The notes beneath the pieces are model-generated. The model ran no database searches, had not been told where the DNA came from, and saw nothing but the letters and a program-made list of their open reading frames with translations. 64,000 nucleotides of DNA from Thermoguttaceae bacterium (GTDB lineage Bacteria > Planctomycetota > Planctomycetia > Pirellulales > Thermoguttaceae), in contig JARKPK010000005.1 of the NCBI GenBank assembly GCA_029975295.1, positions 1-64,000 on the forward strand, read 5' to 3'. The translations under genes and the position numbers were made by a program. This document shows, piece after piece, positions 53,247 to 63,086 of the stretch. Numbering within the stretch: position 1 is the first letter of the stretch; each line of letters opens with the position of its first letter.

Positions 53247-54014
53247 TCAGAATACCCGGCAAGTCGCGCCCCCATCGACAACAATCACTGTGCCGGTGAT
53301 GTAACTGCCCGCCTCCGACGCAAGCAACAGCGCCGGCCCGGCCAGCTCTTCCGGACGCCCCCAGCGGCCCAGGGCCGTGCGCGCCCCCAACGCCGTTTGC
53401 TGCTCGGCAGAAAGAATCGACATCGGCATTTCCGTAGCGAACGGCCCGGGCGCCAGGCAGTTGACCGTGACGCCGTACGGCCCTAGGTCCAGCGCGCTGG
53501 CTTTGGCCAGGGCAATCAGCGCGGCCTTGGTGGCCGAATAGGCATTGCGGCCGGCGGTGCTAGCCAACGCCATGATCGACGAAATATGGATCACCCGACC
53601 CCAGCGGCGCTGCTTCATGCCGGGCGCTAGCGCCCGGGTCAGCGCCATGCAGCTGGTAAGATTCAATTCGACAAGCCGGTCCCAATCAGCGTCGCTGATC
53701 TGATCGATCGGTTGTGGAATGTTGAACCCGGCGTTGTTGATCAGGATGTCGATCTTTCCCAATTCGGCCTGTGCAGCGGCGGCCAAATCGGCCACGTCGG
53801 CGCGGCGCGTCATGTCGGCAATGCGCCACAGAACGCGCCGGCCGGTTGCCTCGGCAATCTCCGCGGCAGCGGGCTTAAGCTCTTTTTCCTTCCGGCTGCA
53901 CAGGAATAGATCGGCGCCGGCCTCGGCCAACGCCAGCGCCATCGCCTTGCCCAATCCACGGCTGCCGCCGGTAATCAGCGCGCAGCGGCCCGTCAGATCG
54001 AAGAGCCCCGCCAT
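53247..54014 (-). CDS. Short-chain dehydrogenase/reductase
   Basis: 255 residues. TGGSRGLGKAMALALAE near residue 14 is the cofactor-binding turn, followed by NNAGFN. The catalytic Ser in HISSIMALAS and Tyr-Lys in YSATKAALIAL are intact, and the C-terminus has ITGTVIVVDGGATC. It resembles gluconate-5-dehydrogenase or 3-oxoacyl-reductase groups, but substrate cannot be fixed. It starts 19 nt after the isopropylmalate dehydrogenase stop, so the two are likely co-transcribed. Confidence 0.9.
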   Translation of the reverse strand: MAGLFDLTGRCALITGGSRGLGKAMALALAEAGADLFLCSRKEKELKPAAAEIAEATGRRVLWRIADMTRRADVADLAAAAQAELGKIDILINNAGFNIPQPIDQISDADWDRLVELNLTSCMALTRALAPGMKQRRWGRVIHISSIMALASTAGRNAYSATKAALIALAKASALDLGPYGVTVNCLAPGPFATEMPMSILSAEQQTALGARTALGRWGRPEELAGPALLLASEAGSYITGTVIVVDGGATCRVF

Positions 54015-54032
54015 CGCCGCACCTCCGCTGCA

Positions 54033-55115
54033 TCAGCCCAGCGCTTCGCAAACCAAATCGCCAATCTCCGTCGTGCCGTAGCCCATCTTCCCGGCCGCCT
54101 GGCTCTTCATCTTCGTGCCGGTAACGACTTGAATGGCCTTGAACACGCGCGCCGCGGCCGCTTCGTAACCGCTCTGTTCGAGCAGCAACGCCGCCGCGCC
54201 GATCGCAGCAATCGGGTTGATCATGTTCTTGCCAGTGTACTTCGGCGCGCTGCCGCCCATCGGCTCGAACATGCTCACTCCGCCCGGGGCCGGATTGATG
54301 TTGCCGCCCGCCGCTACACCCATGCCGCCCTGAAGAATGGCGGCCAGATCGGTGATGATGTCGCCGAACATATTCGTCGTGACGATCACATCGTAGTATT
54401 CGGGGTTCTTCACCATCCACATGCAACAGGCGTCAACGTGGTTGTAGTCCTTTTCGATGTCGGGATATTCCTTGCCCACTTCCTGAAACGTCCTCCACCA
54501 AAGGTCGTGTCCGTAGGTCAGCACGTTGGTTTTGGCGACCAGCGTCAGACGTTTTCGGCGATTGCGCTTTTTGGTGTATTCAAACGCCCAGCGGATGCAG
54601 CGCTCGCAACCCTTGCGAGTGTAAATGGCCGTTTGCATGGCCACTTCGTCGGCCGTGCCCTTGCGGAGAAACCCGCCCATCCCCACGTACATGTCTTCGG
54701 TATTCTCTCGGACGACAACGAAGTCGATATCGTCGGGGCCTTTGCCCGCCAGCGGCGTTTCCACGCCGGGATAAAGCTTCACAGGCCGGAGGTTGATGTA
54801 TTGATCGAGCCGGAACCGCAGTTCGAGCAGCAGGCCTTTTTCCAGAATGCCCGGCGCAACATCCGGGTGCCCAACCGCACCCAACAAAATCGCATCAAAC
54901 GTCTTCAGCTCGTTGAAAACGGGATCGGGCAAAATCTCGCCGGTCTTCAAATATCTCTCGCCGCCGAGATCAAAGTCCTTCATCTCGTACGAGATGCCCT
55001 CCAGCCGCCCAACCGCTTTGAGCACCTTGACCGCCTCGGCCGTCACCTCCGGTCCCGTGCCGTCTCCACCGATCACCGCGATCTTCAACGCTTTGCCTTT
55101 TTTCGCTTCTGCCAT
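54033..55115 (-). CDS. leuB: 3-isopropylmalate dehydrogenase-type enzyme
   Basis: About 360 residues from the ATG at 55115; a longer frame to 55229 has no support. The isocitrate/isopropylmalate dehydrogenase family is clear: IAVIGGDGTGPEVTAEAVK, RENTEDMYVG, KTNVLTYGHDLWW, and VTTNMFGDIITDLAAILQGGMGVAAG, with GGSAPKYTGKN near the C-terminus. The arginine cluster LRFRLDQYINLRPVKLYPGV matches LeuB-type members. Most likely the leucine-pathway enzyme, but a tartrate or homoisocitrate dehydrogenase role is not excluded. Confidence 0.85.
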   Translation of the reverse strand: MAEAKKGKALKIAVIGGDGTGPEVTAEAVKVLKAVGRLEGISYEMKDFDLGGERYLKTGEILPDPVFNELKTFDAILLGAVGHPDVAPGILEKGLLLELRFRLDQYINLRPVKLYPGVETPLAGKGPDDIDFVVVRENTEDMYVGMGGFLRKGTADEVAMQTAIYTRKGCERCIRWAFEYTKKRNRRKRLTLVAKTNVLTYGHDLWWRTFQEVGKEYPDIEKDYNHVDACCMWMVKNPEYYDVIVTTNMFGDIITDLAAILQGGMGVAAGGNINPAPGGVSMFEPMGGSAPKYTGKNMINPIAAIGAAALLLEQSGYEAAAARVFKAIQVVTGTKMKSQAAGKMGYGTTEIGDLVCEALG

Positions 55116-55517
55116 CTGATGTGCTGTCCCATTGATCAAGAAACCGACGGACGTGTCACCGCCATCGAATCGGGCAGGGGGCCCTTGCCTCGCTCTGCAA
55201 CACTGTAGCGCATCGCGCAGCGCCGTCATTTGACGATGCCGCGCAAAACCTCAGTGGAGTCATCGGCTCGATGGACCATATCTACAGAACGGATTATTGT
55301 ACCCTGTTTCGGCGCGATGAGACAGACGGGTAGGACGGCGCCAGCGGGCAGCCGGGCAGCAAGGCCCGATTGCCGCCCAACACCCGTGCCGGCGCCCCGT
55401 GCGTCCGGCAGGCATCATTCTTCCACGATGGCCGCGGCCGGTCTGCCGGCGCAACCAACGACACCGAAAACGGTTGCGGCCGAAGAAACGGCGAGGAGAA
55501 CAGGGCGATGGCAGCGA
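55116..55517. other. Intergenic upstream of leuB-like gene
   Basis: 402 bases. On the minus strand a TACAAT (55301-55296) about 180 nt before the leuB-like start could be a -10 box without a matching -35. No gene, terminator or repeat was recognised. Confidence 0.35.
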
Positions 55518-56855
55518 TCAGGCGGGTTTCAAATACTCCGCGGGGAACTTCCAAGGGGCTCGGTATTCGGGGATGGCGCGCCGTGCCGCCTCGTCGTCGC
55601 CGACAATGCTCTCGGTAGCCGGATCGAATCGAATCGACCGCCCCAAGACGTACGACAGGTTGCCCAAGACTAACGGAATGTCCACCCGAACGTGATAATC
55701 GACGCAGCAATCCGGGGCGACTCGCGACTTAATCGCATCAAGCCATTGCCGCTCGTGGCCCGGCGAGGGCGCAATCGACGGCTTGGGCGGTTCCATGCCG
55801 TCCATCCGCGAGCCCTCGGGAATCACTTTGAACATCCCGTAGTTGCAGTACATCGTGCCGTTAACGCCGTGGAAGTAGATGCCCAACCTCCGTCGCGGCT
55901 GCGGCTCGCCGTGCAGGTCGAAGCCGTAGCTGTTGACCATCGATTGCGACCACGTCATTGTCAGTTTCGGATATTGCCACAGGATTTCCTGCACATCGGG
56001 CACGTCGCCCTCGTCGCTGATGATGTAGCGGCCGCCGGAACAAGCAACCATGGTCGGACATCCCAGGTCGAGGGCCCACACCGGAAGATCGATGATGTGC
56101 GGCGCCATGCCGGGCGTCCATCCGCCTGAATAGGCGAAGAAGGAACCATGATGAAACGAACTGAGCGCCAGATTCGTGCAATAAGGACGCATCGGCGCCG
56201 GCCCGATCCAAAGCTCCCAATCGAGATCGGGCGGAAGGGCCGGAGCGGTTTCGCGTCCCAACCCTTCAATTCCCTGATTCTGAACGTTGAACGTGCGGAC
56301 GCAGCCAATCGGACCGAGCTGTCCGCTTCGCACAAGCTCAACCACGCGCCGATAGTTCTCGCTCGCGTGAATCTGGGTGCCCACTTGACTGATGCGTTTA
56401 TGCCTGCGCACCGCATTGCGCACGGCAAGGCTTTCGCCCAGGTGCAAGGTCATCGGCTTCTGAAGATAGATGTCTTTTTCGGCCTCGCACGCATCGACGG
56501 CCTGCCGACAGTGCCAATGGGGCGGAGTGGCGATGATCACCCCGTCAATGTCTTTTCGTTCGAGCAGCTTCCGATAGTCGCGATACTTCTCGGCCTTGGG
56601 ATACTGCCTGCCGGTTTCGTCGAGACGCCCCTGCCAAACGTCGCAAAGGCCGACCACGTCAACGTCGGCCCCCTTGGCGCAGTTGGCCAGGTTCGCCCGT
56701 CCCATCCCGCCGCAGCCAATCAATCCGATGCGCAATCGTTCGATCGGCGGGGCCTCGCCCAGTCCCATCGCGGCCGAATCAACCACCAGAGGCGCCGCCA
56801 CCGCAACGGCCCCGCCCCCAATTGCAGCTCGCCGTGACATCTTCAACGAGTTCAT
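55518..56855 (-). CDS. Exported Gfo/Idh/MocA family oxidoreductase
   Basis: 445 residues from the ATG at 56855 (AAAGGG 9 nt upstream). A twin-arginine-type leader is visible: MSRRAAIGGGAVAVAAPLVV. The Rossmann domain reads RIGLIGCGGMGRANLANC, then DVDVVGLCDVW, with DGVIIATPPHWH and the catalytic-type EAEKDIYLQKPMTL. The C-terminal part carries GGWTPGMAPHIIDLPVWALD. Such proteins oxidise or rearrange sugars in planctomycete periplasm or cytosol. It lies 101 nt downstream of a second family member, in a sugar-catabolism run. Confidence 0.92.
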   Translation of the reverse strand: MNSLKMSRRAAIGGGAVAVAAPLVVDSAAMGLGEAPPIERLRIGLIGCGGMGRANLANCAKGADVDVVGLCDVWQGRLDETGRQYPKAEKYRDYRKLLERKDIDGVIIATPPHWHCRQAVDACEAEKDIYLQKPMTLHLGESLAVRNAVRRHKRISQVGTQIHASENYRRVVELVRSGQLGPIGCVRTFNVQNQGIEGLGRETAPALPPDLDWELWIGPAPMRPYCTNLALSSFHHGSFFAYSGGWTPGMAPHIIDLPVWALDLGCPTMVACSGGRYIISDEGDVPDVQEILWQYPKLTMTWSQSMVNSYGFDLHGEPQPRRRLGIYFHGVNGTMYCNYGMFKVIPEGSRMDGMEPPKPSIAPSPGHERQWLDAIKSRVAPDCCVDYHVRVDIPLVLGNLSYVLGRSIRFDPATESIVGDDEAARRAIPEYRAPWKFPAEYLKPA

Positions 56856-56956
56856 GGTTCGACCCTTTCGTTGATTCGATCGGCACCGGACTCTCACATT
56901 AGAGAATGCAATCTCTCACATCGGAGAGGGCGCGACCGCAAGCAACGATCGCGCTA

Positions 56957-58093
56957 CTATTTGCCAAGCAACTGTTGCGCCTCTTGCTGGGCCTTGGTCA
57001 GAACCTCAGCCACGGACACGGGCTTCCCGCCCTGCCGTTTGCTTTCGTCGGCGGCCTCCATGAAGGCATAGAGTTCCAGCGTTTCTTCCATTGCCACCGG
57101 CGGTTTGCCCGACTTGAAGAATTTCGCGATTTCCACCACCAGCGGCTTGTAGCCCTCGTAGTTGCCCGCCGAGGCGACCTCTTTCGTTCCGAACACCAAC
57201 GCGCCGTAGCTCGCCTTGCCGTCGCGGATGCCCCGAAAGACGCTGATGCGGCCGTCGTTCCACAATCCCACGACAACGTCGGCCCCGGCCGAATTCGTTC
57301 GCGTGACCGATGCGCAGCCGGGCCCCATCACCGTGTAGAGAACCTCAACACCGTGAATTCCGTACCAGAAAAGATCGGGGTGGTGCGGTTCGAGCGAGCA
57401 CGGGCTGTAGGCATGGCAGCCGCGCACCGCGCCAGCGGCCGATTCGCCGCGACGTGCCGCCTGGAAGCCACTGCTGAACCGCAGTGACGAACTCGAAAAA
57501 ATCGGAACTTGGGCGTCCGCCGCCAAACGCGCGATCACGCAACAGTCGCGAAGCGAACCGGCAAAGGGTTTATCGACAAAGACCGGCTTGCGCGCGGCAA
57601 TGACCGGCCGGACCTGCTCCAAATGAGGACGGCCATCGACGCTTTCGAGCAACACGGCATCAACGCGACCAAGAAGCTCCTCGATCGAGGGAACGATCTC
57701 CACTCCCATGTCACGAAGCTTTGCCGTGTAGCCTTCCACGCGGTCGCGGCTGTAGGGCACATCTGGGCTTCCGCCGGGGAAACCGGCCACCACGCGGACG
57801 TCCGCCAAGTCGGCCGTGTTGTTCTTTGCGTTGAGAATCTCGGTGAATGCAACCGCATGAGAAGTGTCGAGGCCGATAATCCCGACACGAATCACGCGAT
57901 CGGCCGAGGGCTGCGTTGCCGGCTCGGCCCCAATGACAGTCGTCGCCAAACAAAACACGCCCACCCCCGCCAACAACAGCCCTACGGCCCAAAACGATTT
58001 CGACGCAAGTTGGCGCCGTTGAACAACGCAGCGTGCCGCCGGCGTTCGGTCGGCCGAGCAAATGTCCCAATTCTGCGAAGAATCAGTACTCAT
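56957..58093 (-). CDS. Gfo/Idh/MocA family oxidoreductase with N-terminal signal/anchor
   Basis: 378 residues from the ATG at 58093 (GGGAGG about 8 nt upstream). A hydrophobic segment (SFWAVGLLLAGVGVFCLATTVIGAEP, residues 33-58) acts as signal peptide. RVGIIGLDTSHAVAFTEIL begins the Rossmann part, followed by DAVLLESVDGRPHLEQVRPV and KPVFVDKPFAGS, the K-P catalytic motif. The DTSHA variant of the nucleotide loop is unusual. Function is unknown; sugar dehydrogenase activity is likely. 77 nt downstream of the broken isomerase gene. Confidence 0.9.
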   Translation of the reverse strand: MSTDSSQNWDICSADRTPAARCVVQRRQLASKSFWAVGLLLAGVGVFCLATTVIGAEPATQPSADRVIRVGIIGLDTSHAVAFTEILNAKNNTADLADVRVVAGFPGGSPDVPYSRDRVEGYTAKLRDMGVEIVPSIEELLGRVDAVLLESVDGRPHLEQVRPVIAARKPVFVDKPFAGSLRDCCVIARLAADAQVPIFSSSSLRFSSGFQAARRGESAAGAVRGCHAYSPCSLEPHHPDLFWYGIHGVEVLYTVMGPGCASVTRTNSAGADVVVGLWNDGRISVFRGIRDGKASYGALVFGTKEVASAGNYEGYKPLVVEIAKFFKSGKPPVAMEETLELYAFMEAADESKRQGGKPVSVAEVLTKAQQEAQQLLGK

Positions 58094-58170
58094 CAACGCA
58101 ACCTCCCCATCAAAAGTCGTGGTTTCGCGCCGCCGTTCGGCCCGCAATCTCCCGCTGAACTGCGGCCGGG

Positions 58171-59133
58171 TCATTGGCCGGCAATGATCGCGTCGAGCCG
58201 TCGCCGATGCTCTTCCATCGAAAGATCGCCTCCTTCGATGGTCAACCAGCCTTTGTAACCAATCGCATCGATTTCCCGGCGTACGAGCGGCCAATCGACG
58301 CTGCCGTCGCGGATGTTCACGAACTTTCCGCCCTTGCCGTCGGCGTTCAGCTTGAAGTCTTTCACGTGCAGCTTGACGATCTGGTCGCCCAGTGCCCGCA
58401 ACCACTCTTGCGGCAGGGCGTATTTCACGTGATTGCCGATGTCGAAGTAGGCTTTCACCCATCGACTCTTGAACATCCGGACGAAATGGGCGAACACGGC
58501 CGGTTTGACCCAGAGATTGTTCCAGACGTTTTCCAAGGCGATGACGACGCCCGCCTTTTCGGCTGCGGGAATGAGCAGTTCGACCGCCCGTCGAGAATCA
58601 TCGACCGCCTTGTTATGCGCGGCGATGTAGTCGGCATAGGGATCATTGTCGCCCTTGACAACTCGGGTCAGGTGGCCGGTCTTTTCGTCGAACTCGATGT
58701 CGAAATCCCATGCCTCAGGAATCTTCTTCCCGCCGATTCGGCACGGGACGAGCAGCAAGGCATCGGCGCCCAAAACCGCCGCGTCGTTCAACTAAGCCGT
58801 CACATCGCGAATGTCCGTTTCAAACGACTCCGCCTTGTTGAAATTCGCCCAGCCGAAGAGCACCGAGTGAATCCGAAGCCCGAGCGAATCGGCGGCGGCG
58901 CGGGCTGCGGCGGCGTCGGCCGCCGAGGGTTTCCAATTGCGCCATTCCGACTCCATGCCGTCGTATCCTGCGGCCTTGAGGCGTTCGAGGTATTCCTTGG
59001 TCGGCTTGCCAATCAAAGCTCGTTTAAGGGGGCTGCCCTCGCTTGCTCGGCCAACGCCCGTGCAGCACCAGGCAGCGGCAGCGGCTCCGCCGAGGCGTAG
59101 GACATCGCGACGATTCCAATGGCGAATGCTCAT
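58171..59133 (-). pseudogene. Sugar-phosphate isomerase/epimerase interrupted by an in-frame amber codon
   Basis: A 321-codon frame starts at the ATG at 59133 (GGGAG 8 nt upstream) with a Tat-type leader (NRRDVLRLGGAAAAAW). It encodes the first part of a xylose-isomerase-like TIM barrel (KAAGYDGMESEWRNW, LGLRIHSVLFGWANF, ETDIRDVTA) and meets TAG at 58794-58792. The same frame continues without a shift as LNDAAVLGADALLLVPCRI through GVVIALENVWNNLW, KAYFDIGNHVKY and GWLTIEGGD to a stop at 58171. So the two halves are one gene with a single nonsense codon. It could be a recent pseudogene, a sequencing error, or a readthrough case. The downstream half could restart at the TTG at 58791. Confidence 0.87.
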
Positions 59134-59392
59134 CGAATTTCTCCCTACGGATTGAAAGCCTACAAATCTCACGTCACTCCAACGCGATGCTACAGGGGAC
59201 GACCCGAAACTTGCCGACGGGCTCGTCTGTCACAAGCGGCGGTCTCAAATGCTGGAGCATTCAGCCCCTCGTCAGGCGGGAAGGCGGCACCCGGCGTCGC
59301 CAGACGCGCGCACCACGGACAGGGCAGGGCGGGCAATGCCCGTCAGCAAGCGCCATCGGCCGCATTGTCCCCAAAAAATCTGGCGGCCGCAA

Positions 59393-62300
59393 TCATTTTT
59401 CTCCTTCCTCACCAAAATCGACCTGAACTCTCAATCGCTCGCCTGCCGCAATGATGAGCGGATCGGTGAAGCGTATTCGCAAACGGTCGGCCGAGAGTTC
59501 GTTCGTGCAAGCGACCGCGCGATCCGCCAGAGTCGCCGCCACACGCTCGTGCCGCGCCGAGTTCCGAGGCTTGAGCACCAGTTCGTTCAACCGCAAGCTT
59601 CCGTAGCGGAGATCGATGACGACCGACGATCGCCCCCCGTTGACCTCTTGCCCAATCGTCCCCCAGCCCTCGGCTGTGACAAGAAACGATCGATGGTGTT
59701 CGGGCTGCCAGACGGGCCGAAACGCCAGCACGCCGCGAGGGCCGTCCACAAACACCCCCTGACAGGCCAGCAAGAGCGACCACGAGCTCATGGCACGGGC
59801 ATAGAATTTTCCGCACTCGTCGTCGCCAAACGGATTTCCGCTGTAGCCCCACGAGGCGTAGTCGCCGGCGGTCAGCCCGGTGCGGCGTCGTCCGTCGTAA
59901 CGTACGTGAACGGCGTGCGCTGTCGTCAGGCCCTCGCGAAGCAGGCCGTTGCCGACCATCGCCGCCGCTGCGGCGTACTCAAACCCGGTCATCACCTCAT
60001 CGGCATATTGCATGTGATCAGCCGGGCGGTCGCCGCGAGGCCAACAGATCATCTGCGTTCCCGCGTCTTCCGGCGCCGCGAAAACCCGCGGCGCCTGCCG
60101 CACGCCGCGAAAGTCGGCCCGAAAATTGTGGGCGAAGATCGCTCGCAGCGCCGACTGCACGCGCGGTCGAGGATAGATTTCGCCCAAGTCCAATTGGTCG
60201 GCCCACCATTGCCCCAAGACCTGATCGATATGGCAACCTTGGCCGTAGTCTTGATAGGCTTGCCGTTCCGGAATCTGTATGTAGTACTCGCCATTGAAGA
60301 GCAGCTTGTCTTGGGCTGCGCTGCCGCGGCCGAAAATCGTCCGATATCGCTCGGCCGCAGTCGTCTCGCCTTGGAGCCGCGCCATCTCCTCTGCCGCGCG
60401 CAACGAGGCCAAATAGAGGCTTCCCAACCATGAGCTGTTGCCGCCCAGGTTTCCATCCAGCGTGTTCCACTGCGGCCCCGACAGGCATCCGTCTTCATCA
60501 CCGTCCCAGCGGGCGATCACGAATTCCATCGCGCGACGGATGCTCGGCCAGTTCTCTTTCAGCCATCGATCGTCGCTGCTGAGCAAATGCTCGCGGTACG
60601 AATTGAGCACGGCCCCGCATTGCCCGTCGCAGGCAGGGTGGCTCTTCGGCTGCCGATGCGGAATCGAACCGTTCGGCTCTTGGAATCGGAACTCCTGACC
60701 GCGCATCATCCGCGCAATCTCCGGGAACAACCGCGCATGCGCCTGAGCATAGTGCCAAACATGATTGCAGTTGCCCGGGCAGCATCCCTTGGCGGGCGAA
60801 CATCCCTCCCAGCCGCCGAAGTAGCCGTCGGCCGTCCAAAAGCATGTCGGCGTCCTCAAAACGGCCACCTGCGAGCTAATCCGTTCCAACAGCCAATAGG
60901 GCAGCGTCGAGTCGCAGAGAGTATCACGATAGAGCGCGGTTTCGCGGGCCAACCGGGGAAGGTCTTTCTCTAGGTAGTCGGCCACCGCGGCCGCGCTATC
61001 CCACCAATTGGCGTACATCACGCCTTTTCCGCCCCATAGGCCGCTGCCCAACTGCTGCCGGGGAAAGTGCCAAGCGAGAACGAACTCGACAACGCGTTTC
61101 TCGCCCGGACGGAGTTCGAAATCACTCGCCAGCGCCCCATTGAGCGTTTCGCCGCGGTTGGTGGGGCCGGCAGCGGCCGGCAGCGGCGCCGCGGCATCTC
61201 CAGCAGAGTTCCACCATTGTGTCAGCGATTCCCATGTGGCATAGTTGGTCAATGCCCGGGCAGACGGGTCCTGAACGGCCAGCACCAAGTCGCCCGACTT
61301 GCGCGCCGCCTCAAGCGACGGATTCTCGCCATGTTCGACGGCCCGCGCTGCCGTACTCTTCGGCTCCCCCGCAGTCTCGCCCAGCTCAAGGGCTGTCATG
61401 TGAATCCGCGTCGCATTGTCGGAACGCGCTGCGCGGTTGCAGTTGCCGCCGTAGTCGGGATGCCTCCGACCGTCGATCGCGCCGACGCCCCGATAGCCCA
61501 CGCAGTTCTGCTGCGATGCCAGAAGAGTGACGCGGACGGCCTGTGCCGCCGGGTTCTCCACCTCGACGCGAAAAACAGCGCAGGGAATCGACGAGTCGCG
61601 AGTGTTCAAGGGAATGAGAGGACTGAACGACTCTACCCGCACCCGCACTGAAAGTTCATCATCCACGTATTCGTGGCAACCGATCGGATAAATGCCGCGA
61701 AAGACCACTCCGGCCATCGGGGCAAGCGGCCCAGCACGGACGGTCTGCAATGCCCTGACGACCTCTCGGCCATCTCCACCTTTTGTCCGAACCGCCAAAA
61801 AACTATGGGGAATCCGCTGAGGTTCATGGTTCCCGAAGATCTGCCAACGGGCAAGTTCGCCGTTCCCGTCGATCTGAATGCAGCCGGCGCCGATCCCGCC
61901 CAACGGCATGCTGATCGCCTCAAGCGACGCACCGCGATACTCCGGCAGCGCTCCTCGCGCGGTCAATTCCGGCGAGTTGAGCATGGCCAACTTCAGCTCG
62001 TCTCGCCGTTTCTGATCGGCCAAAAGTTTTTCGCGACGCAATTGCTCCTCTTCAGCAACCGCTTTTGCCAGCGCCTGGCGGCGCTGACGACCGACAACAA
62101 CGTCGGCCCGCTCCGCGATTTCCACGGCTGTCAGCGATCGACGGTAAATCGCCACTTCATCGATCGCGCCGGTAAACCACTCCTGTCCCTTCGCCGTCGA
62201 TGCCCCGAGCAGCAGCGGGTGACCGCGCTGAGCATAGTTGAACTTCTCACCGGGCACATCGGGAGCCAACAACACTCCGTCGAGATAAAGGTGCACTTGC

Positions 62301-62929
62301 GGCTGCTGCAATCGGGAGACGACCGCCAAGTGGTGCCAACGGCCTCGCTTTAGAGTACCCGCGGGCGGCGCAAAGCGTGTGACGCTCCGTCCGTTCCAAA
62401 CGCCGATGCACGAGTAGTCGTGCCATAGATGGACGCTGAACATCGTGTTCCGATGATCGCCCTCGCCCCGCACCGCGATCAGACACGGGTTGTACCCGAC
62501 ATCCCCCGCAACATCGGCGCAGAAACTGAGTTCGACGGTCGTTTCCGCGCCGCGCAAGTCGTCGTTGTCGCCACCGAGCACAACAAAGGCGCGTTTATCG
62601 AATCGCACTGCCCGGCCTTTCGCCACACCCTCGGCAAACCCGATTGCGCCCTTGGCCTCTGTTGCGGCCGATCCCAGCGACGGCTTCAACTCGCCTTCAA
62701 ATCGCCAATAACGCGACACGCCGTCGGTGCGTCCCACAATTGTTTCGAACTCGGCCTGCGAACCCTCGGCCGCTTGAGCCGGGGGCGCCGTCGCATCCGG
62801 CTCGCCCGCGACGACATACCGCGCTGGGCCGACCAGCGTTAGCAGCCCGCAGGCGATGACAGCGGTGAGCTGGGCCCGACAAGTTGCTGCAAAAACATCT
62901 GTGCATGCCACGCCGGCAAAAGTTCTCAT
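59393..62929 (-). CDS. Exported LamG plus GH116-like (GBA2-type) glycosidase
   Basis: About 1178 residues from the ATG at 62929 (AAGGA 8 nt upstream). A signal peptide covers about residues 1-40. A LamG/concanavalin-like domain (about 65-290) includes LRGAETTVELSFCADV-like and GRWHHLAVVS, VHLYLDGVLL, GAIDEVAIYRRSL. A coiled segment (VAEEEQLRREKLLADQKRR) links to the catalytic part (about 345 to end), which starts EAISMPLGGIGAGCIQIDGN and contains WEGCSPAKGCCPGNCNHVWHYAQAHARLFPE with the Glu expected as nucleophile, and DGNLGGNSSWLGSLYLASLRAAEE. Family members hydrolyse glucosides or related sugars. It heads the sugar-catabolism run. Confidence 0.9.
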   Translation of the reverse strand: MRTFAGVACTDVFAATCRAQLTAVIACGLLTLVGPARYVVAGEPDATAPPAQAAEGSQAEFETIVGRTDGVSRYWRFEGELKPSLGSAATEAKGAIGFAEGVAKGRAVRFDKRAFVVLGGDNDDLRGAETTVELSFCADVAGDVGYNPCLIAVRGEGDHRNTMFSVHLWHDYSCIGVWNGRSVTRFAPPAGTLKRGRWHHLAVVSRLQQPQVHLYLDGVLLAPDVPGEKFNYAQRGHPLLLGASTAKGQEWFTGAIDEVAIYRRSLTAVEIAERADVVVGRQRRQALAKAVAEEEQLRREKLLADQKRRDELKLAMLNSPELTARGALPEYRGASLEAISMPLGGIGAGCIQIDGNGELARWQIFGNHEPQRIPHSFLAVRTKGGDGREVVRALQTVRAGPLAPMAGVVFRGIYPIGCHEYVDDELSVRVRVESFSPLIPLNTRDSSIPCAVFRVEVENPAAQAVRVTLLASQQNCVGYRGVGAIDGRRHPDYGGNCNRAARSDNATRIHMTALELGETAGEPKSTAARAVEHGENPSLEAARKSGDLVLAVQDPSARALTNYATWESLTQWWNSAGDAAAPLPAAAGPTNRGETLNGALASDFELRPGEKRVVEFVLAWHFPRQQLGSGLWGGKGVMYANWWDSAAAVADYLEKDLPRLARETALYRDTLCDSTLPYWLLERISSQVAVLRTPTCFWTADGYFGGWEGCSPAKGCCPGNCNHVWHYAQAHARLFPEIARMMRGQEFRFQEPNGSIPHRQPKSHPACDGQCGAVLNSYREHLLSSDDRWLKENWPSIRRAMEFVIARWDGDEDGCLSGPQWNTLDGNLGGNSSWLGSLYLASLRAAEEMARLQGETTAAERYRTIFGRGSAAQDKLLFNGEYYIQIPERQAYQDYGQGCHIDQVLGQWWADQLDLGEIYPRPRVQSALRAIFAHNFRADFRGVRQAPRVFAAPEDAGTQMICWPRGDRPADHMQYADEVMTGFEYAAAAAMVGNGLLREGLTTAHAVHVRYDGRRRTGLTAGDYASWGYSGNPFGDDECGKFYARAMSSWSLLLACQGVFVDGPRGVLAFRPVWQPEHHRSFLVTAEGWGTIGQEVNGGRSSVVIDLRYGSLRLNELVLKPRNSARHERVAATLADRAVACTNELSADRLRIRFTDPLIIAAGERLRVQVDFGEEGEK

Positions 62930-63086
62930 TCGGTCGGTCCTTGTTGCTTGGCAATCGTCAAACAATCGGCTAACGCACGCCGGCCCCCACAGCTTCGGCG
63001 TCTTCGGTTTCGCGCCACGGCCTCCCTAATCTCACCCCAATCGCGTCGAGTCCGGCGCCAATGCCCTAGTGCCCCGGCTCGTCGAT

